From: an uncultured bacterium
Lineage (GTDB): Bacteria > Actinomycetota > Coriobacteriia > Coriobacteriales > Eggerthellaceae
Reading direction: 5' to 3'
Length of the DNA: 64,000 nucleotides
Assembly (NCBI GenBank): GCA_937890835.1
Contig: CALADF010000044.1
Coordinates: forward strand, 62,001 to 126,000
This document shows positions 33,017 through 41,458 of the stretch, piece by piece. Numbering within the stretch: position 1 is the stretch's first letter; each line of letters begins with the position of its first letter. The notes below the pieces were generated by a model. It did no database searches. It worked only from the letters and a program-made list of their open reading frames with translations, and was not told where the DNA came from. The position numbers and the translations under genes were made by a program.

Positions 33017-35254
33017 ATGGGCGAGTTCGGCGATATAGAGAAAAAAGGCCTGACGGGCGGGGACGCGAGCGCGGTGCCGGAGGTCGCGTCGTCGCCGCAG
33101 ACGTGCGCTTGCGAATCCGATGAGGTCGGGTCATGCGAAGACGACGCGGTTCTTCGCGCGGAGCAGGAGCACCTGAGCGAGACCTACGCGACGCTCGATG
33201 CGCTCGCGCGTTCGACTTACGAAGAGCTTCTCCGCATCGACGCCGAGGCGGCGGCGGACAAGATAGCGCTGTCCGAGGAGCTTTCCGTCAACCTGGAGAC
33301 CTACGCCGACGCTATGGAGACCTATGCGGACTTCGCCGCGATGAACCGCGTGATCGACGGGCATAACACGGCTCGGGCGTCACGCGCGGCGCGCCTTTCC
33401 GATCTGCGCCTGCTCCTGAAGCAGCCGTACTTCGCGAAGATCGCGTTGCAGTACAAGCCGGGTCAGGAGCCCAAGGAGTTCTACCTGGGCGCTGCGGGCG
33501 TCTCCGATGACGATTACCGCCGCATCGTGGTCGATTGGCGCTCGCCGATCGCCGAGGTGTATTACAACCAGGCCAACGGCCCCACCTCCTACGAGGCGAA
33601 CGGGCGCACCATCAACGTCGATTTGAAGCTGCGCCGTCAATTCGACATCGAAGGGCCCGTGCTCAACGCGTACTTCGACACCACGGTGGCCATTCAGGAC
33701 GCGCTTCTGCTCGCGTCGCTTTCAAAGCAGCGCAGCGCGCGCATGCAGGCCATCACCGCGACCATCCAGAAGGAGCAAAACGCCGTCGTTCGTCATGAGG
33801 ACGTGCCCGCGCTTCTGGTCAACGGCATCGCCGGCAGCGGCAAGACCTCGGTGTTGCTGCAGCGTATCGCGTATCTGTTCTATCGGCGGCGCGACGACCT
33901 CGATCCGAGCGAGGTGGTGCTTGTCACGCCCAACCCGGTGTTTCGCGCCTACATCGCGGACGTTCTGCCCGACATGGGGGAGAGCAATCCTCAGGCCATC
34001 ACGTGGGACGAGTTCGCACGCGAGAACTTGAGCGCCAACCACGGCGGCGGCTCCCTCGATGTGCCGCTCGAGACGCTGTGGCGCATCGACGAGGCGCTCG
34101 AGGGCTTCGAGTTCACGGACGGGGATTTCCGCGACGTGACGTGCGCGGGCGTGCGCATCGTCGGCGCGGGGCAGATCCACCGGCTTTCCGAGAAGCATCG
34201 TCGTGCGGCGGCGGGCCCGCATCGCGTGACGCTGATGCGCGAGGACCTGCTCAAGCGCGTCGAGTCGCGCATCGCGCAGATGGCGGGCGGCGAGGACGTG
34301 CAAGACGAGATGGCCTCGCTTTCCATCGACGAGCAGCTCCGTTTGTTCGGGGAGATCGTCGACCCGCAGGATGAGCGCGAGGCGCGCGCTTTGGCGATGA
34401 CGTATCTGAAGCTGAAGTTCGCGGACGCCTACGCCGCGGTCGAGCATGACGATTGGCTGCGCATCGACCGCATCGGCATGAGGCTGCTCGGGGCGAAGAG
34501 CCTCGCTCCCGTGACGTGGCTGTACCTGCGCATGGCGCTGACGGGCGCAGGAGACGCAAGCGTCAAGTACGTCATGATCGACGAGGTGCAGGACTACACC
34601 GCCGCGCAAATCGCCGTTTTAGGGCGTTACTACAAGCGCGCGCATTTCATGCTGCTCGGCGACAAGAACCAGGCGATCGATGAGGGCGGCGCGACGTTCG
34701 AGGAGATCGATGAGGTCATGGAGCGTCTGCACGGGCGGGTTTCCCGGTGCCATCTTATGACGAGCTACCGGTCGTCCCCCGAGATAACCGAGCTGTTCGC
34801 GAGCCTTCTGCCCGCTGACGAGCGCATGCGCATCTCCTCGGTTCAGCGCGAGCAGGTGCCGACGCGCGTGCTCGCCTACGACGACGAGGGCGAATACGCG
34901 CGCGATCTGCGCGCGGAAGTGGCGGATGCGCGTGCTCAGGTGGATGAGCGGGGAGGCACGTGCGCCGTCATCGTGCCGTGGAAAAGCGAGGCGAAGCGCA
35001 TAGCCGCGCTGCTCGGCGAGAGCGCGCCCGAGCTGGTCGGCGACGCTTCGGCCCTCCCCGATGCCGGCGTGGTGATGATTCCCCTCAAGCTGGCGAAGGG
35101 GCTCGAGTTCGACCGCGTCATCATCCCCGATGCGAGCGCGCGGCTGTTCCCTGAAAACGAGCTGTCGCGCAACCGCCTGTACACGACCATCTCGCGCGCC
35201 ACGCGCCAGGTCACGGTCATGTCGCGCGGGCCGATGTCGGGGCTTTTGGCGTAA
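33017..35254 (+). CDS. helD: HelD-like RNA polymerase-associated superfamily 1 helicase
   Basis: A 745-residue protein with the HelD layout: a charged N-terminal helical region (EQEHLSETYATLDALARSTY) forming a coiled coil, then a split UvrD-type ATPase. Walker A is NGIAGSGKTSVLLQRIAYLF (near residue 271), Walker B is VMIDEVQDYTAAQ (near residue 520), with LLGDKNQAIDEGG, TSYRSSPEITELF and LKLAKGLEFDRVIIPDASAR later. HelD dissociates stalled RNA polymerase from nucleic acid and helps recycling. A rifamycin-protective role is described in some actinobacteria. Start by AGGAGAGGA upstream of ATG 33017. Confidence 0.92.
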   Translation: MGEFGDIEKKGLTGGDASAVPEVASSPQTCACESDEVGSCEDDAVLRAEQEHLSETYATLDALARSTYEELLRIDAEAAADKIALSEELSVNLETYADAMETYADFAAMNRVIDGHNTARASRAARLSDLRLLLKQPYFAKIALQYKPGQEPKEFYLGAAGVSDDDYRRIVVDWRSPIAEVYYNQANGPTSYEANGRTINVDLKLRRQFDIEGPVLNAYFDTTVAIQDALLLASLSKQRSARMQAITATIQKEQNAVVRHEDVPALLVNGIAGSGKTSVLLQRIAYLFYRRRDDLDPSEVVLVTPNPVFRAYIADVLPDMGESNPQAITWDEFARENLSANHGGGSLDVPLETLWRIDEALEGFEFTDGDFRDVTCAGVRIVGAGQIHRLSEKHRRAAAGPHRVTLMREDLLKRVESRIAQMAGGEDVQDEMASLSIDEQLRLFGEIVDPQDEREARALAMTYLKLKFADAYAAVEHDDWLRIDRIGMRLLGAKSLAPVTWLYLRMALTGAGDASVKYVMIDEVQDYTAAQIAVLGRYYKRAHFMLLGDKNQAIDEGGATFEEIDEVMERLHGRVSRCHLMTSYRSSPEITELFASLLPADERMRISSVQREQVPTRVLAYDDEGEYARDLRAEVADARAQVDERGGTCAVIVPWKSEAKRIAALLGESAPELVGDASALPDAGVVMIPLKLAKGLEFDRVIIPDASARLFPENELSRNRLYTTISRATRQVTVMSRGPMSGLLA

Positions 35255-35402
35255 GGCGCGCAGGGCATCGCGGGTGTTTGCGTGCTCGGTCGGCGGAGCG
35301 GGTCGAGCACGGGTTTCACCCGCCGGATTGCGCGGGGCCGCGTCGGGCTGCGCGGCTCGCTCGCGCCGGTTGCGCGGCTCGCCGTTTATCGGCGTGCAGC
35401 GC

Positions 35403-36449
35403 CTAGCCGCACGGGTTGCACTTCTTGCATGGTGCGAGCCCCTGTTGGATCAGGTCGTCGCAGGAGCCGGTGAACAGCTGCTTGTTCTTCTCCGCGATGT
35501 CTTCCACCGCGGTGCATTCGGGTAGGTGGAATTTGCGCGTGTTAACGTTTATCACGTAGTCGGCTATCTCGGCGTGCTGATCGGCGCCGCTCGCGCCGCT
35601 TTCCGCGCGCTCCGCGAGCCTGTTGTCGCCGGTCGCGTAGTCGATGTCCACGCCCGGCTGCACGTTGTAACAATAGACGTTGAACGACACGGCGCGCCCG
35701 TCGTCCTCGACGGAGCGCGCCTCCATACGCACGCCGCGCGCGACGAGCTCGCGTCCCTCGAACAGAGGGGTCACGCGGTAGAGCACGTGGTTTCCGGTGG
35801 TCTTCACGTATTCGGCGACGCGCTCCTCGAAGGGGAGCATGCCCGTGGCGTTGAGGTAGCGCGTTCCGGTAATCAGATTGCACTCGTTGTCGTTTTCCGC
35901 CGTGAGCTGAAACCCGATGAGATGGCAGCGGTTGTAGAGCTTCTCGCCTTCGACGAAATCGTATTCGGAGGTGTGCCAGCCGGTGGGCTTGACGCGCCAG
36001 ATGTCGCCGCGGGATTGCGCAGGCATGGTGTCGAGCCCGACGCAGGCCATGGCTGCGCCGCATCGCCCCAGCTCATCGAGCGGGGCGTATTCTTCGAAGC
36101 TGCCGAGTCGCGCTCGTTCGATCTCCTCGGGGGAGAAGGAGGGCTCGCTTTCGTTGACGTCCGCGTAAGGAGCGCCCTCGAAAGGGGGCATGCTCGCGAG
36201 AACGTCTGCGGTCGCGTTTTGCTCGGAGGCTTTGCCGGCCGACGAGACCGCGTCGCCCGATTGACCTGCGGTTGCGCAGGACGCGCAGATGAGCAGGGCG
36301 AGCAGGCAGGCGAGCAAGGCGGCGATGAACCTGGGGGCGGTGGACGTGCGCGCCGCGACGGGCATGGACGCGCCCGCGGCCGCATCGATCGCCGGCTTAG
36401 CGACAGGCTCAAGCGCGCCGTGGCTGCAGCGGGGCATCATTCTCTTCAT
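35403..36449 (-). CDS. Secreted or lipoprotein DNA/RNA non-specific endonuclease
   Basis: About 348 residues. A signal sequence (APRFIAALLACLLALLICAS) ends near a possible lipobox Cys (LICASC). The nuclease core is LYNRCHLIGFQLTAEND, with the catalytic His and the metal-binding Asn in ECNLITGTRYLNATGM, resembling streptococcal EndA-like enzymes; the usual RGH reads RCH here. The last ~50 residues (TRKFHLPEC ... CKKCNPCG) are an Ada-like zinc-binding tail. It probably degrades extracellular nucleic acid for nutrition. GAAAGGAA precedes the ATG. It follows the PAP2 gene by 25 bases. Confidence 0.9.
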   Translation of the reverse strand: MKRMMPRCSHGALEPVAKPAIDAAAGASMPVAARTSTAPRFIAALLACLLALLICASCATAGQSGDAVSSAGKASEQNATADVLASMPPFEGAPYADVNESEPSFSPEEIERARLGSFEEYAPLDELGRCGAAMACVGLDTMPAQSRGDIWRVKPTGWHTSEYDFVEGEKLYNRCHLIGFQLTAENDNECNLITGTRYLNATGMLPFEERVAEYVKTTGNHVLYRVTPLFEGRELVARGVRMEARSVEDDGRAVSFNVYCYNVQPGVDIDYATGDNRLAERAESGASGADQHAEIADYVINVNTRKFHLPECTAVEDIAEKNKQLFTGSCDDLIQQGLAPCKKCNPCG

Positions 36450-36474
36450 GGTTCCTTTCAAGGTGTTGCTTCTT

Positions 36475-36975
36475 TTACCAGGGGACGAGGACGTATCCGA
36501 TAAGTCCGGCGGCCGCGGCGGCGAGGGCGCCCGCGATAACATCGCGTGGGTAGTGCACGCCGCCGATGACGCGCACGGCAGCGAGGACGATCGCGCACGC
36601 GACGAGCGCGGCTCCTACCGCCGGCTGCGCGACCAGCCAGGTTGCCGCGATCATGAACAGGGAGAACGCGTGCCTGCTGGGAAAAGAGCGCCCTGCGGTG
36701 TCCTTCTCGATGAGCGGGTCGATGTCGAGCGTCTCGTAGGGGCGCGGGGCGTTCACGGCTTTTCGGAAGAGGGTGACCGCCGCGAACGCGACACCCGGCA
36801 CCGAGACGGCGCGAACCAGCAGATCGTAACGTCCCGTCAGCGCGAGCGCGATGAGGAGGACGGGGTATGCGACGTAACCGAGTGCGGTGAGCGCTTCGTT
36901 CACGAGCCGCAGCACGCGGGCGCGCGCTTCCGTGCGGAAGGGAGCGCTGATGCGCCGGTAGAGCTCTTCGGTCAT
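36475..36975 (-). CDS. PAP2-superfamily membrane phosphatase
   Basis: A 166-residue membrane protein with the three-part phosphatase signature: RKAVNAPRP (KxxxxxxRP), GRSFPSRHAFSLF (PSRH) and GGVHYPRDVIAG (xHxxxxD). Family members dephosphorylate lipid phosphates such as phosphatidic acid, phosphatidylglycerol phosphate or undecaprenyl pyrophosphate. The substrate is not shown. GAGAGG lies 6 bases before the ATG. The nuclease gene follows 25 bases later in the same direction, so the two may be cotranscribed. Confidence 0.92.
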   Translation of the reverse strand: MTEELYRRISAPFRTEARARVLRLVNEALTALGYVAYPVLLIALALTGRYDLLVRAVSVPGVAFAAVTLFRKAVNAPRPYETLDIDPLIEKDTAGRSFPSRHAFSLFMIAATWLVAQPAVGAALVACAIVLAAVRVIGGVHYPRDVIAGALAAAAAGLIGYVLVPW

Positions 36976-37137
36976 GAAAATCCTCTCGCATGATGAGGCG
37001 GAGCCGGGACAATCGCCCGCTCATCGCCTGTTTTCGCCTTGCCCCCTATTATGAGCTGTGTCGTATGCGCCAAGCTCGTCAAGTCGCTACAATGGGCAAA
37101 CTGCATTTTTACGAAGAGGGTCTAGAGGGAGACTATA

Positions 37138-38484
37138 GTGAAAGAAGTCAACGAGGGGAAGACCGCGCAGTCCGAGAAGGGCAATGTTTCAGCGCTTCTC
37201 CCCATTGCCGTGTTCCTTGTTTTGTATCTGGGGCTCGGCATTCTGTTCGAGTACGTTTTGGGAATCTCGATGGGTTTCTACAACATTCCCATCGTGGTCG
37301 TGTTCCTGATCGCGCTTCTGGTCGCGTGCTTCCAAAACCGCAAGCTGCCGTTTGACGACAAGCTCGTCATCATGGGGCGCGGCATCGGCGACAAGACCAT
37401 CGTCACCATGATTTTGATCTTCATGGCGGCGGGTGTTTTCGTGGGGACGGTCGGCCGTGACAGCGCGGAGAGCGTCGCTTACCTGCTGCTTGCCATCTTC
37501 CCGACCGAGTTCGCCGTGGTCGTGCTGTTCATCGTCAGCTGCTTCGTCTCGCTGTCGATGGGCACGTCGGTCGGAACCATCACGTTGATCACGCCCATTG
37601 CCGTTGCGGTTTCGGCGGCTTCGGGCTTCGATCTGCCTTTGTGCGTTGCGAGCGTCATGGGCGGCGCCATGTTCGGCGACAACCTGTCGTTCATCTCCGA
37701 CACCACCATCGCCGCCTGCCAGGGCCAGGGTTGCGCGATGAAGGACAAGTTCCGCGAGAACTTCAAGATCGCCCTGCCGGCTGCGCTCGTCACGCTCGTC
37801 ATCATCATGGTGCTCTCCTTCGGCGCCGACCTCAGCGGCAGCGTGCAGAACGGCTACGACCTCATTGAGCTCGTTCCCTACCTGATCGTGCTCGTCGGCG
37901 GCATCATCGGCATCAACGTGTTCGTCGTGCTGCTGCTCGGCATCGTCTCGGGTTCCATCATCGTGGTCGCCACGGGCGCGACCGCGCCGACCGACCTGCT
38001 CGCGAACATGGGATCGGGCGCCGCGGGCATGTTCGAGACCACGATGGTCGCCGTCCTCGTGTCCGCTATCTGCGCGCTCATCCGCGAATACGGCGGGTTC
38101 ACCGCGTTGCTCAACGGCATCAAGAGCCTGTTCAAGAGCAAGAAGGGCGGACAGCTCGGTATGGGCCTTCTGGTCGGAGCCATGGACGTCGCGACGGCGA
38201 ACAACACGGTCGCCATCGTCATGGCCAACCCCATCGCCGCCGACATGGCCCAGACTTACGGGATCTCGCGTCGCAAGACGGCTTCCATCCTCGATACGTT
38301 CTCGTGCGTGTTCCAGGGCATCCTGCCTTACGGCGCGCAGATGCTCGTCGCCATATCGGCGGCGACGGAGCTGGGGTATACGCTTTCCGCGTTTCAGATA
38401 ATCCCGCTTCTGTTCTATCCGTTCATGCTGCTCATCAGCTCGCTCGTGTTCATCTTCCTGATTCCCGAGCGCAAGAAGAGCTAG
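37138..38484 (+). CDS. nhaC: NhaC-family Na+/H+ antiporter
   Basis: A 448-residue polytopic protein with about 11-12 helices. Family signatures include LSMGTSVGTITLITPIAVAV, SVMGGAMFGDNLSFISDTT with conserved Asp residues, and later ANNTVAIVMANPIAADMA. NhaC proteins exchange Na+ for H+ at the inner membrane; some relatives carry organic substrates with Na+ or H+. GTG 37138 is preceded by AGAGGGAG, 6 bases away. Copy 2 of the inverted-repeat element lies in the gap downstream. Confidence 0.88.
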   Translation: MKEVNEGKTAQSEKGNVSALLPIAVFLVLYLGLGILFEYVLGISMGFYNIPIVVVFLIALLVACFQNRKLPFDDKLVIMGRGIGDKTIVTMILIFMAAGVFVGTVGRDSAESVAYLLLAIFPTEFAVVVLFIVSCFVSLSMGTSVGTITLITPIAVAVSAASGFDLPLCVASVMGGAMFGDNLSFISDTTIAACQGQGCAMKDKFRENFKIALPAALVTLVIIMVLSFGADLSGSVQNGYDLIELVPYLIVLVGGIIGINVFVVLLLGIVSGSIIVVATGATAPTDLLANMGSGAAGMFETTMVAVLVSAICALIREYGGFTALLNGIKSLFKSKKGGQLGMGLLVGAMDVATANNTVAIVMANPIAADMAQTYGISRRKTASILDTFSCVFQGILPYGAQMLVAISAATELGYTLSAFQIIPLLFYPFMLLISSLVFIFLIPERKKS

Positions 38485-39034
38485 CCTGCGCCGATGCTCG
38501 CGGGAGGGCGCCGCTTTGCATGCGGCACCTTCCGTCGAAGGCCGCCTCGTTCGATTTGAGCTGCGCCGTCCCGGGTTTGTTTCGAGCAGGTGGTTTTTCG
38601 CACTCGCCCGGATGCTTCGGCTGGGTGCGTTCAAACGCTCCAATCGTGCGTGTTTTGCACTTGTCCAGGCGCATCGCCGGTTTTTTTCGCACCCGTGCTC
38701 GAATTCGGCACCGTAGATTCCCTGAAATCAACGACTTGTATCATTACGGCGTGGTTTCCTCGGCTTCTCGCGCTCGAAAGAGAGTCGCATTTTGAACGGT
38801 ATCGACAAAATGCCTGATGAGGAGGTTGATGGAGCCTCGCATGATGAATCGTCTTTCGAGTGCGTGATACATTTCGTTGAAAAAGCGGAATGCAGGGGGG
38901 GCGGAAATCCCGCACATTGCGTTTTGCGGGATTTGGGGCGCCTTTTCGCGTTGCCCCCGTGTCTTCGCATCGCGTGTTTGATATTCTCTCACGAAGCAAT
39001 CGACGCCGTTCGTCTCGAAACGAGAGGAGATGCC
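38485..39034. other. 550-bp gene-free region with repeat element
   Basis: No coding frame is supported. The first ~200 bp carry short near-repeats (GGTTTTTCGCAC near 38591, and GGTTTTTTTCGCAC near 38677). The centre is the 177-bp inverted-repeat element, copy 2 (38716-38892). After it come a GC-rich stretch (about 38893-38945) and the promoter region of the TlpA-like gene. Confidence 0.65.
38716..38892. repeat. Inverted-repeat element, copy 2
   Basis: Arms at 38716-38743 and, inverted, 38865-38892 share TCAACGAMWTGTATCA with each other and with copy 1 at 6449-6624. The spacer is 121 bases against 120 in copy 1. GAATTC again lies 15 bases before the left arm. Beyond the right arm both copies have a GCGnnAATCnnGCAC-like segment, so the conserved unit may reach further than the arms. 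Confidence 0.8.
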
Positions 39035-39694
39035 GTGAGCATATCGACGCAGGGTCAAGACGCCCGCTCCACCTTCCCCTTCCTCAATCGCATGTTCGCG
39101 CTTGCCATCGCAGCCGTCATGCTCGTCGTGTTTTTCGGGCTTGCCGGATGCTCGGGATCGGGCTCGGGCTCCGAGGGCGCGATGTCGGGGCCCGTTTCCG
39201 CGCAGGAGTATTCGGATGATTCCACGGGGCGCTACGCCCGCGTCGGCGACATCACGTCGTTTGAGACCACGACGCTTGCGGGCGAGTCCTTCTCGCAGGA
39301 TAACTTCGCCCCCTACGACCTCACGATGGTCAACATCTGGTCGACGACCTGCGGGTTCTGCATCGACGAGATGCCCGCGCTCGAATCGCTCTCGCAGTCG
39401 CTTCCCGAAAACGTCGCGCTCGTCTCCATCTGCACCGACGCCTCGGTCAACGCCGACGCCGCGCGCGGCATCGTCGAGGCGCAGGGCGTCACCTATCCGG
39501 TGCTCGTCGATAACGACAGGCTCGGCGCGCTGCTTCTTTCGAAGGTGAGCGGTACGCCCACGACCATCTTCGTCGATAGCACGGGCGCTCTCGTGGGCGA
39601 TGTTCAGCAGGGCGTCCCCGCACGCGGCGGATCCGACGCCGTCGAGGCCGCGTACCGCGAGCTGATCGACGAGCATCTTGCGGAGCTTGCCTGA
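39035..39694 (+). CDS. TlpA/thioredoxin-like lipoprotein
   Basis: About 219 residues. The N-terminus has a hydrophobic stretch ending in a lipobox (FFGLAGC), so the protein should be tethered outside the membrane. The thioredoxin fold follows with active site WSTTCGFCIDEMPALESL and the cis-Pro loop SGTPTTIFVDSTG. It probably reduces or exchanges disulfides in envelope proteins. GTG 39035 has GAGAGGAG 5 bases upstream. It heads a three-gene set with the CXXC mini-protein and the NapH-like ferredoxin, which together could carry electrons across the membrane to this domain. Confidence 0.92.
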   Translation: MSISTQGQDARSTFPFLNRMFALAIAAVMLVVFFGLAGCSGSGSGSEGAMSGPVSAQEYSDDSTGRYARVGDITSFETTTLAGESFSQDNFAPYDLTMVNIWSTTCGFCIDEMPALESLSQSLPENVALVSICTDASVNADAARGIVEAQGVTYPVLVDNDRLGALLLSKVSGTPTTIFVDSTGALVGDVQQGVPARGGSDAVEAAYRELIDEHLAELA

Positions 39695-39891
39695 TGAGGG
39701 AGGCGGGGCGCGTGCGCAGCGCATCGTGTGCTCGCGGCGGGCGTCGCGGCAGCGTGCTGAAAACGGCGCTTCTTGCCGCGGCGCTTCTTCTCGGCGCGGT
39801 ATTCGTCTTCTCCGGAATAGCGCGGGGTGAGGTGCCGGTTATCCTGGCGAAGGCGACGAGCATCTGCTACCAGTGCATCGGCATCGGGTGA
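39694..39891 (+). CDS. CD1871A-type CXXC mini-protein
   Basis: A 65-residue protein: basic N-terminus, one transmembrane helix (TALLAAALLLGAVFVFSGIA) and the conserved end KATSICYQCIGIG. This C-x-x-C-x-GIG tail is the mark of the CD1871A-like family found beside thioredoxin-like and NapH-like genes in clostridia and Coriobacteriia. The ATG overlaps the stop of the TlpA-like gene by one base, so it is translationally coupled. It presumably relays thiol electrons; no member has a proven reaction known to me. Confidence 0.85.
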   Translation: MREAGRVRSASCARGGRRGSVLKTALLAAALLLGAVFVFSGIARGEVPVILAKATSICYQCIGIG

Positions 39892-39901
39892 GGGGCTCGA
39901 C

Positions 39902-40807
39902 GTGGTAAAGCCATCGTATTTCGCGAAGCGAACGCTTATGCAGGTTCTCGCCGCCCTGTGCATGAACCCCTTCATCCAGAATTTCACCACCGGCCAGGTG
40001 TACAAGGGCGACCTCAAGCAGATCTGCGCCCCTGGCCTGAACTGCTACTCGTGTCCTGCGGCGGCGATGTCGTGTCCCATCGGAGCGTTGCAGACCGCGG
40101 CGAACAACATGCGCTTCGACGTGTCCTTCTACGTGCTCGGCATCTTGTTCGTCGTCAGCGCTCTCGTCGGGCGTCTCGTTTGCGGTTTTCTGTGCGTGTT
40201 CGGCCTTATTCAGGATTTGCTCTATCGGATTCCCGTGCCGAAGCTGCGTGTCCCCGAGCGGCTTGACCGCGCGCTTCGCAAGCTGAAGTACGTGGTGCTC
40301 GTCCTGTTCGTGCTGGTGCTGCCCGCGGTGCTCGTCGACGGCATCGGCCTGTCCGACCCGCTGTTCTGCGAATACGTCTGCCCTGCGGGCATGGTGGAGG
40401 CGGCGCTTCCCTTGCTGGCGACGGTGGAGAGCTTGCGCTTGATGATAGGATGGCAATTCGTTTGGAAAGCTGCGCTGACGCTCGCCGTGATAGGGCTGGC
40501 CATGAGCGTGTACCGTCCGTTCTGCAAATACCTCTGCCCGCTCGGCGCTTTTTACGGGTTGTTCAACCGGTTCAGTTTGCTGGGTTTGCGCATCGACGGC
40601 GCCGCCTGCACGAGGTGCGGAACCTGCGAGCGCACATGTCTTATGGGCGTGAAGACGCTCGAGAACATCGACTCGGCCGAGTGCGTTCGCTGCGGTGCGT
40701 GCAAGGCTAGCTGCCCCGAGGATGCCATCAAGTGGCGCGTCGGACACGGGCATGCGAGCTCATCGTCTACGGAAGAGGGGAGAGCGGTCGACGCCGCGCC
40801 TCGTTAG
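39902..40807 (+). CDS. NapH/MauN-like membrane ferredoxin with two C-terminal [4Fe-4S] sites
   Basis: About 301 residues. Several membrane helices are interspersed with cysteine motifs (NCYSCPAAAMSCPIGAL, RLVCGFLCVFG, CEYVCPAGM, CKYLCPLGAFYG). Two classical ferredoxin sites end the protein: CTRCGTCERTCLMG and CVRCGACKASCPEDAI. Such proteins move electrons between quinol or cytosolic donors and an acceptor outside. GTG 39902 follows TGAGGGG and the mini-protein stop by 10 bases. Its stop overlaps that of the convergent tetR gene by 4 bases. Confidence 0.9.
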   Translation: MVKPSYFAKRTLMQVLAALCMNPFIQNFTTGQVYKGDLKQICAPGLNCYSCPAAAMSCPIGALQTAANNMRFDVSFYVLGILFVVSALVGRLVCGFLCVFGLIQDLLYRIPVPKLRVPERLDRALRKLKYVVLVLFVLVLPAVLVDGIGLSDPLFCEYVCPAGMVEAALPLLATVESLRLMIGWQFVWKAALTLAVIGLAMSVYRPFCKYLCPLGAFYGLFNRFSLLGLRIDGAACTRCGTCERTCLMGVKTLENIDSAECVRCGACKASCPEDAIKWRVGHGHASSSSTEEGRAVDAAPR

Positions 40808-41454
40808 GCCTCGGGCTTTTCGATGACGCGCATGTCGAGGCGCAGCGTCTGGGCGACGATGCGCATGAGGGTTTCATCGGAGATGTCGGGGTGCACCTTC
40901 ATCAACCCGATGAGGCCGAAGATGAGAACGCAGAACATCTCGCGGACGAATTTGATCTCGACGTTGTGGTAGGCGGCGTATTCGGTGACGATGTGCTCGT
41001 TGATGCAGTCGACCGTTTCGCGCACGGCGCGCACGTCGAAGTCATCGCGCGCGCCGAGCTCCTCGAGGACGGCGATCATGGGGCGCGGTCCTTCGGCGTC
41101 GTAGAGCGCGCGTCTGAGCGCGACGATGCAACGTTTGAGCGAGGTAGGCGTGTCGCCGAAATCGCGCAGCTCGTTCCACACAAGCACCGTTTCCACCATG
41201 TCGGCGACGTAATCGTCGAGAACGGCCTCGATGACCGCCTGCTTGTTGGCGAAGTAGTAATAGAACAGCTCGCGCGTGATGCCCGCTTCGGCGGCGATCG
41301 CCGTCACGGAGGTGCCCCGCACGCCCTTCCTCTCGAAGAGCGCGCGGGCGGCTTGCATGATATCCCCGGCTTGTCCGGTGAGCCGCTCGACCGAGGCTCC
41401 CTTTTGATGTCCGGTGATGCGGAGGGTGCGGATGTCGCCGGGTTGTTTGGCCAT
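40804..41454 (-). CDS. TetR-family transcriptional regulator
   Basis: A 216-residue repressor-type protein. The N-terminal HTH is GVRGTSVTAIAAEAGITREL followed by FYYYFANKQAVIEAVL. The ligand-binding C-terminal domain is not assignable. It starts 4 bases after the stop of the membrane-protein gene upstream, with its ribosome site (GGAGAAC) inside that gene's end, so the two form one transcript. The membrane protein is the likely target or effector source. Confidence 0.92.
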   Translation of the reverse strand: MAKQPGDIRTLRITGHQKGASVERLTGQAGDIMQAARALFERKGVRGTSVTAIAAEAGITRELFYYYFANKQAVIEAVLDDYVADMVETVLVWNELRDFGDTPTSLKRCIVALRRALYDAEGPRPMIAVLEELGARDDFDVRAVRETVDCINEHIVTEYAAYHNVEIKFVREMFCVLIFGLIGLMKVHPDISDETLMRIVAQTLRLDMRVIEKPEA

Positions 41455-41458
41455 GGGA

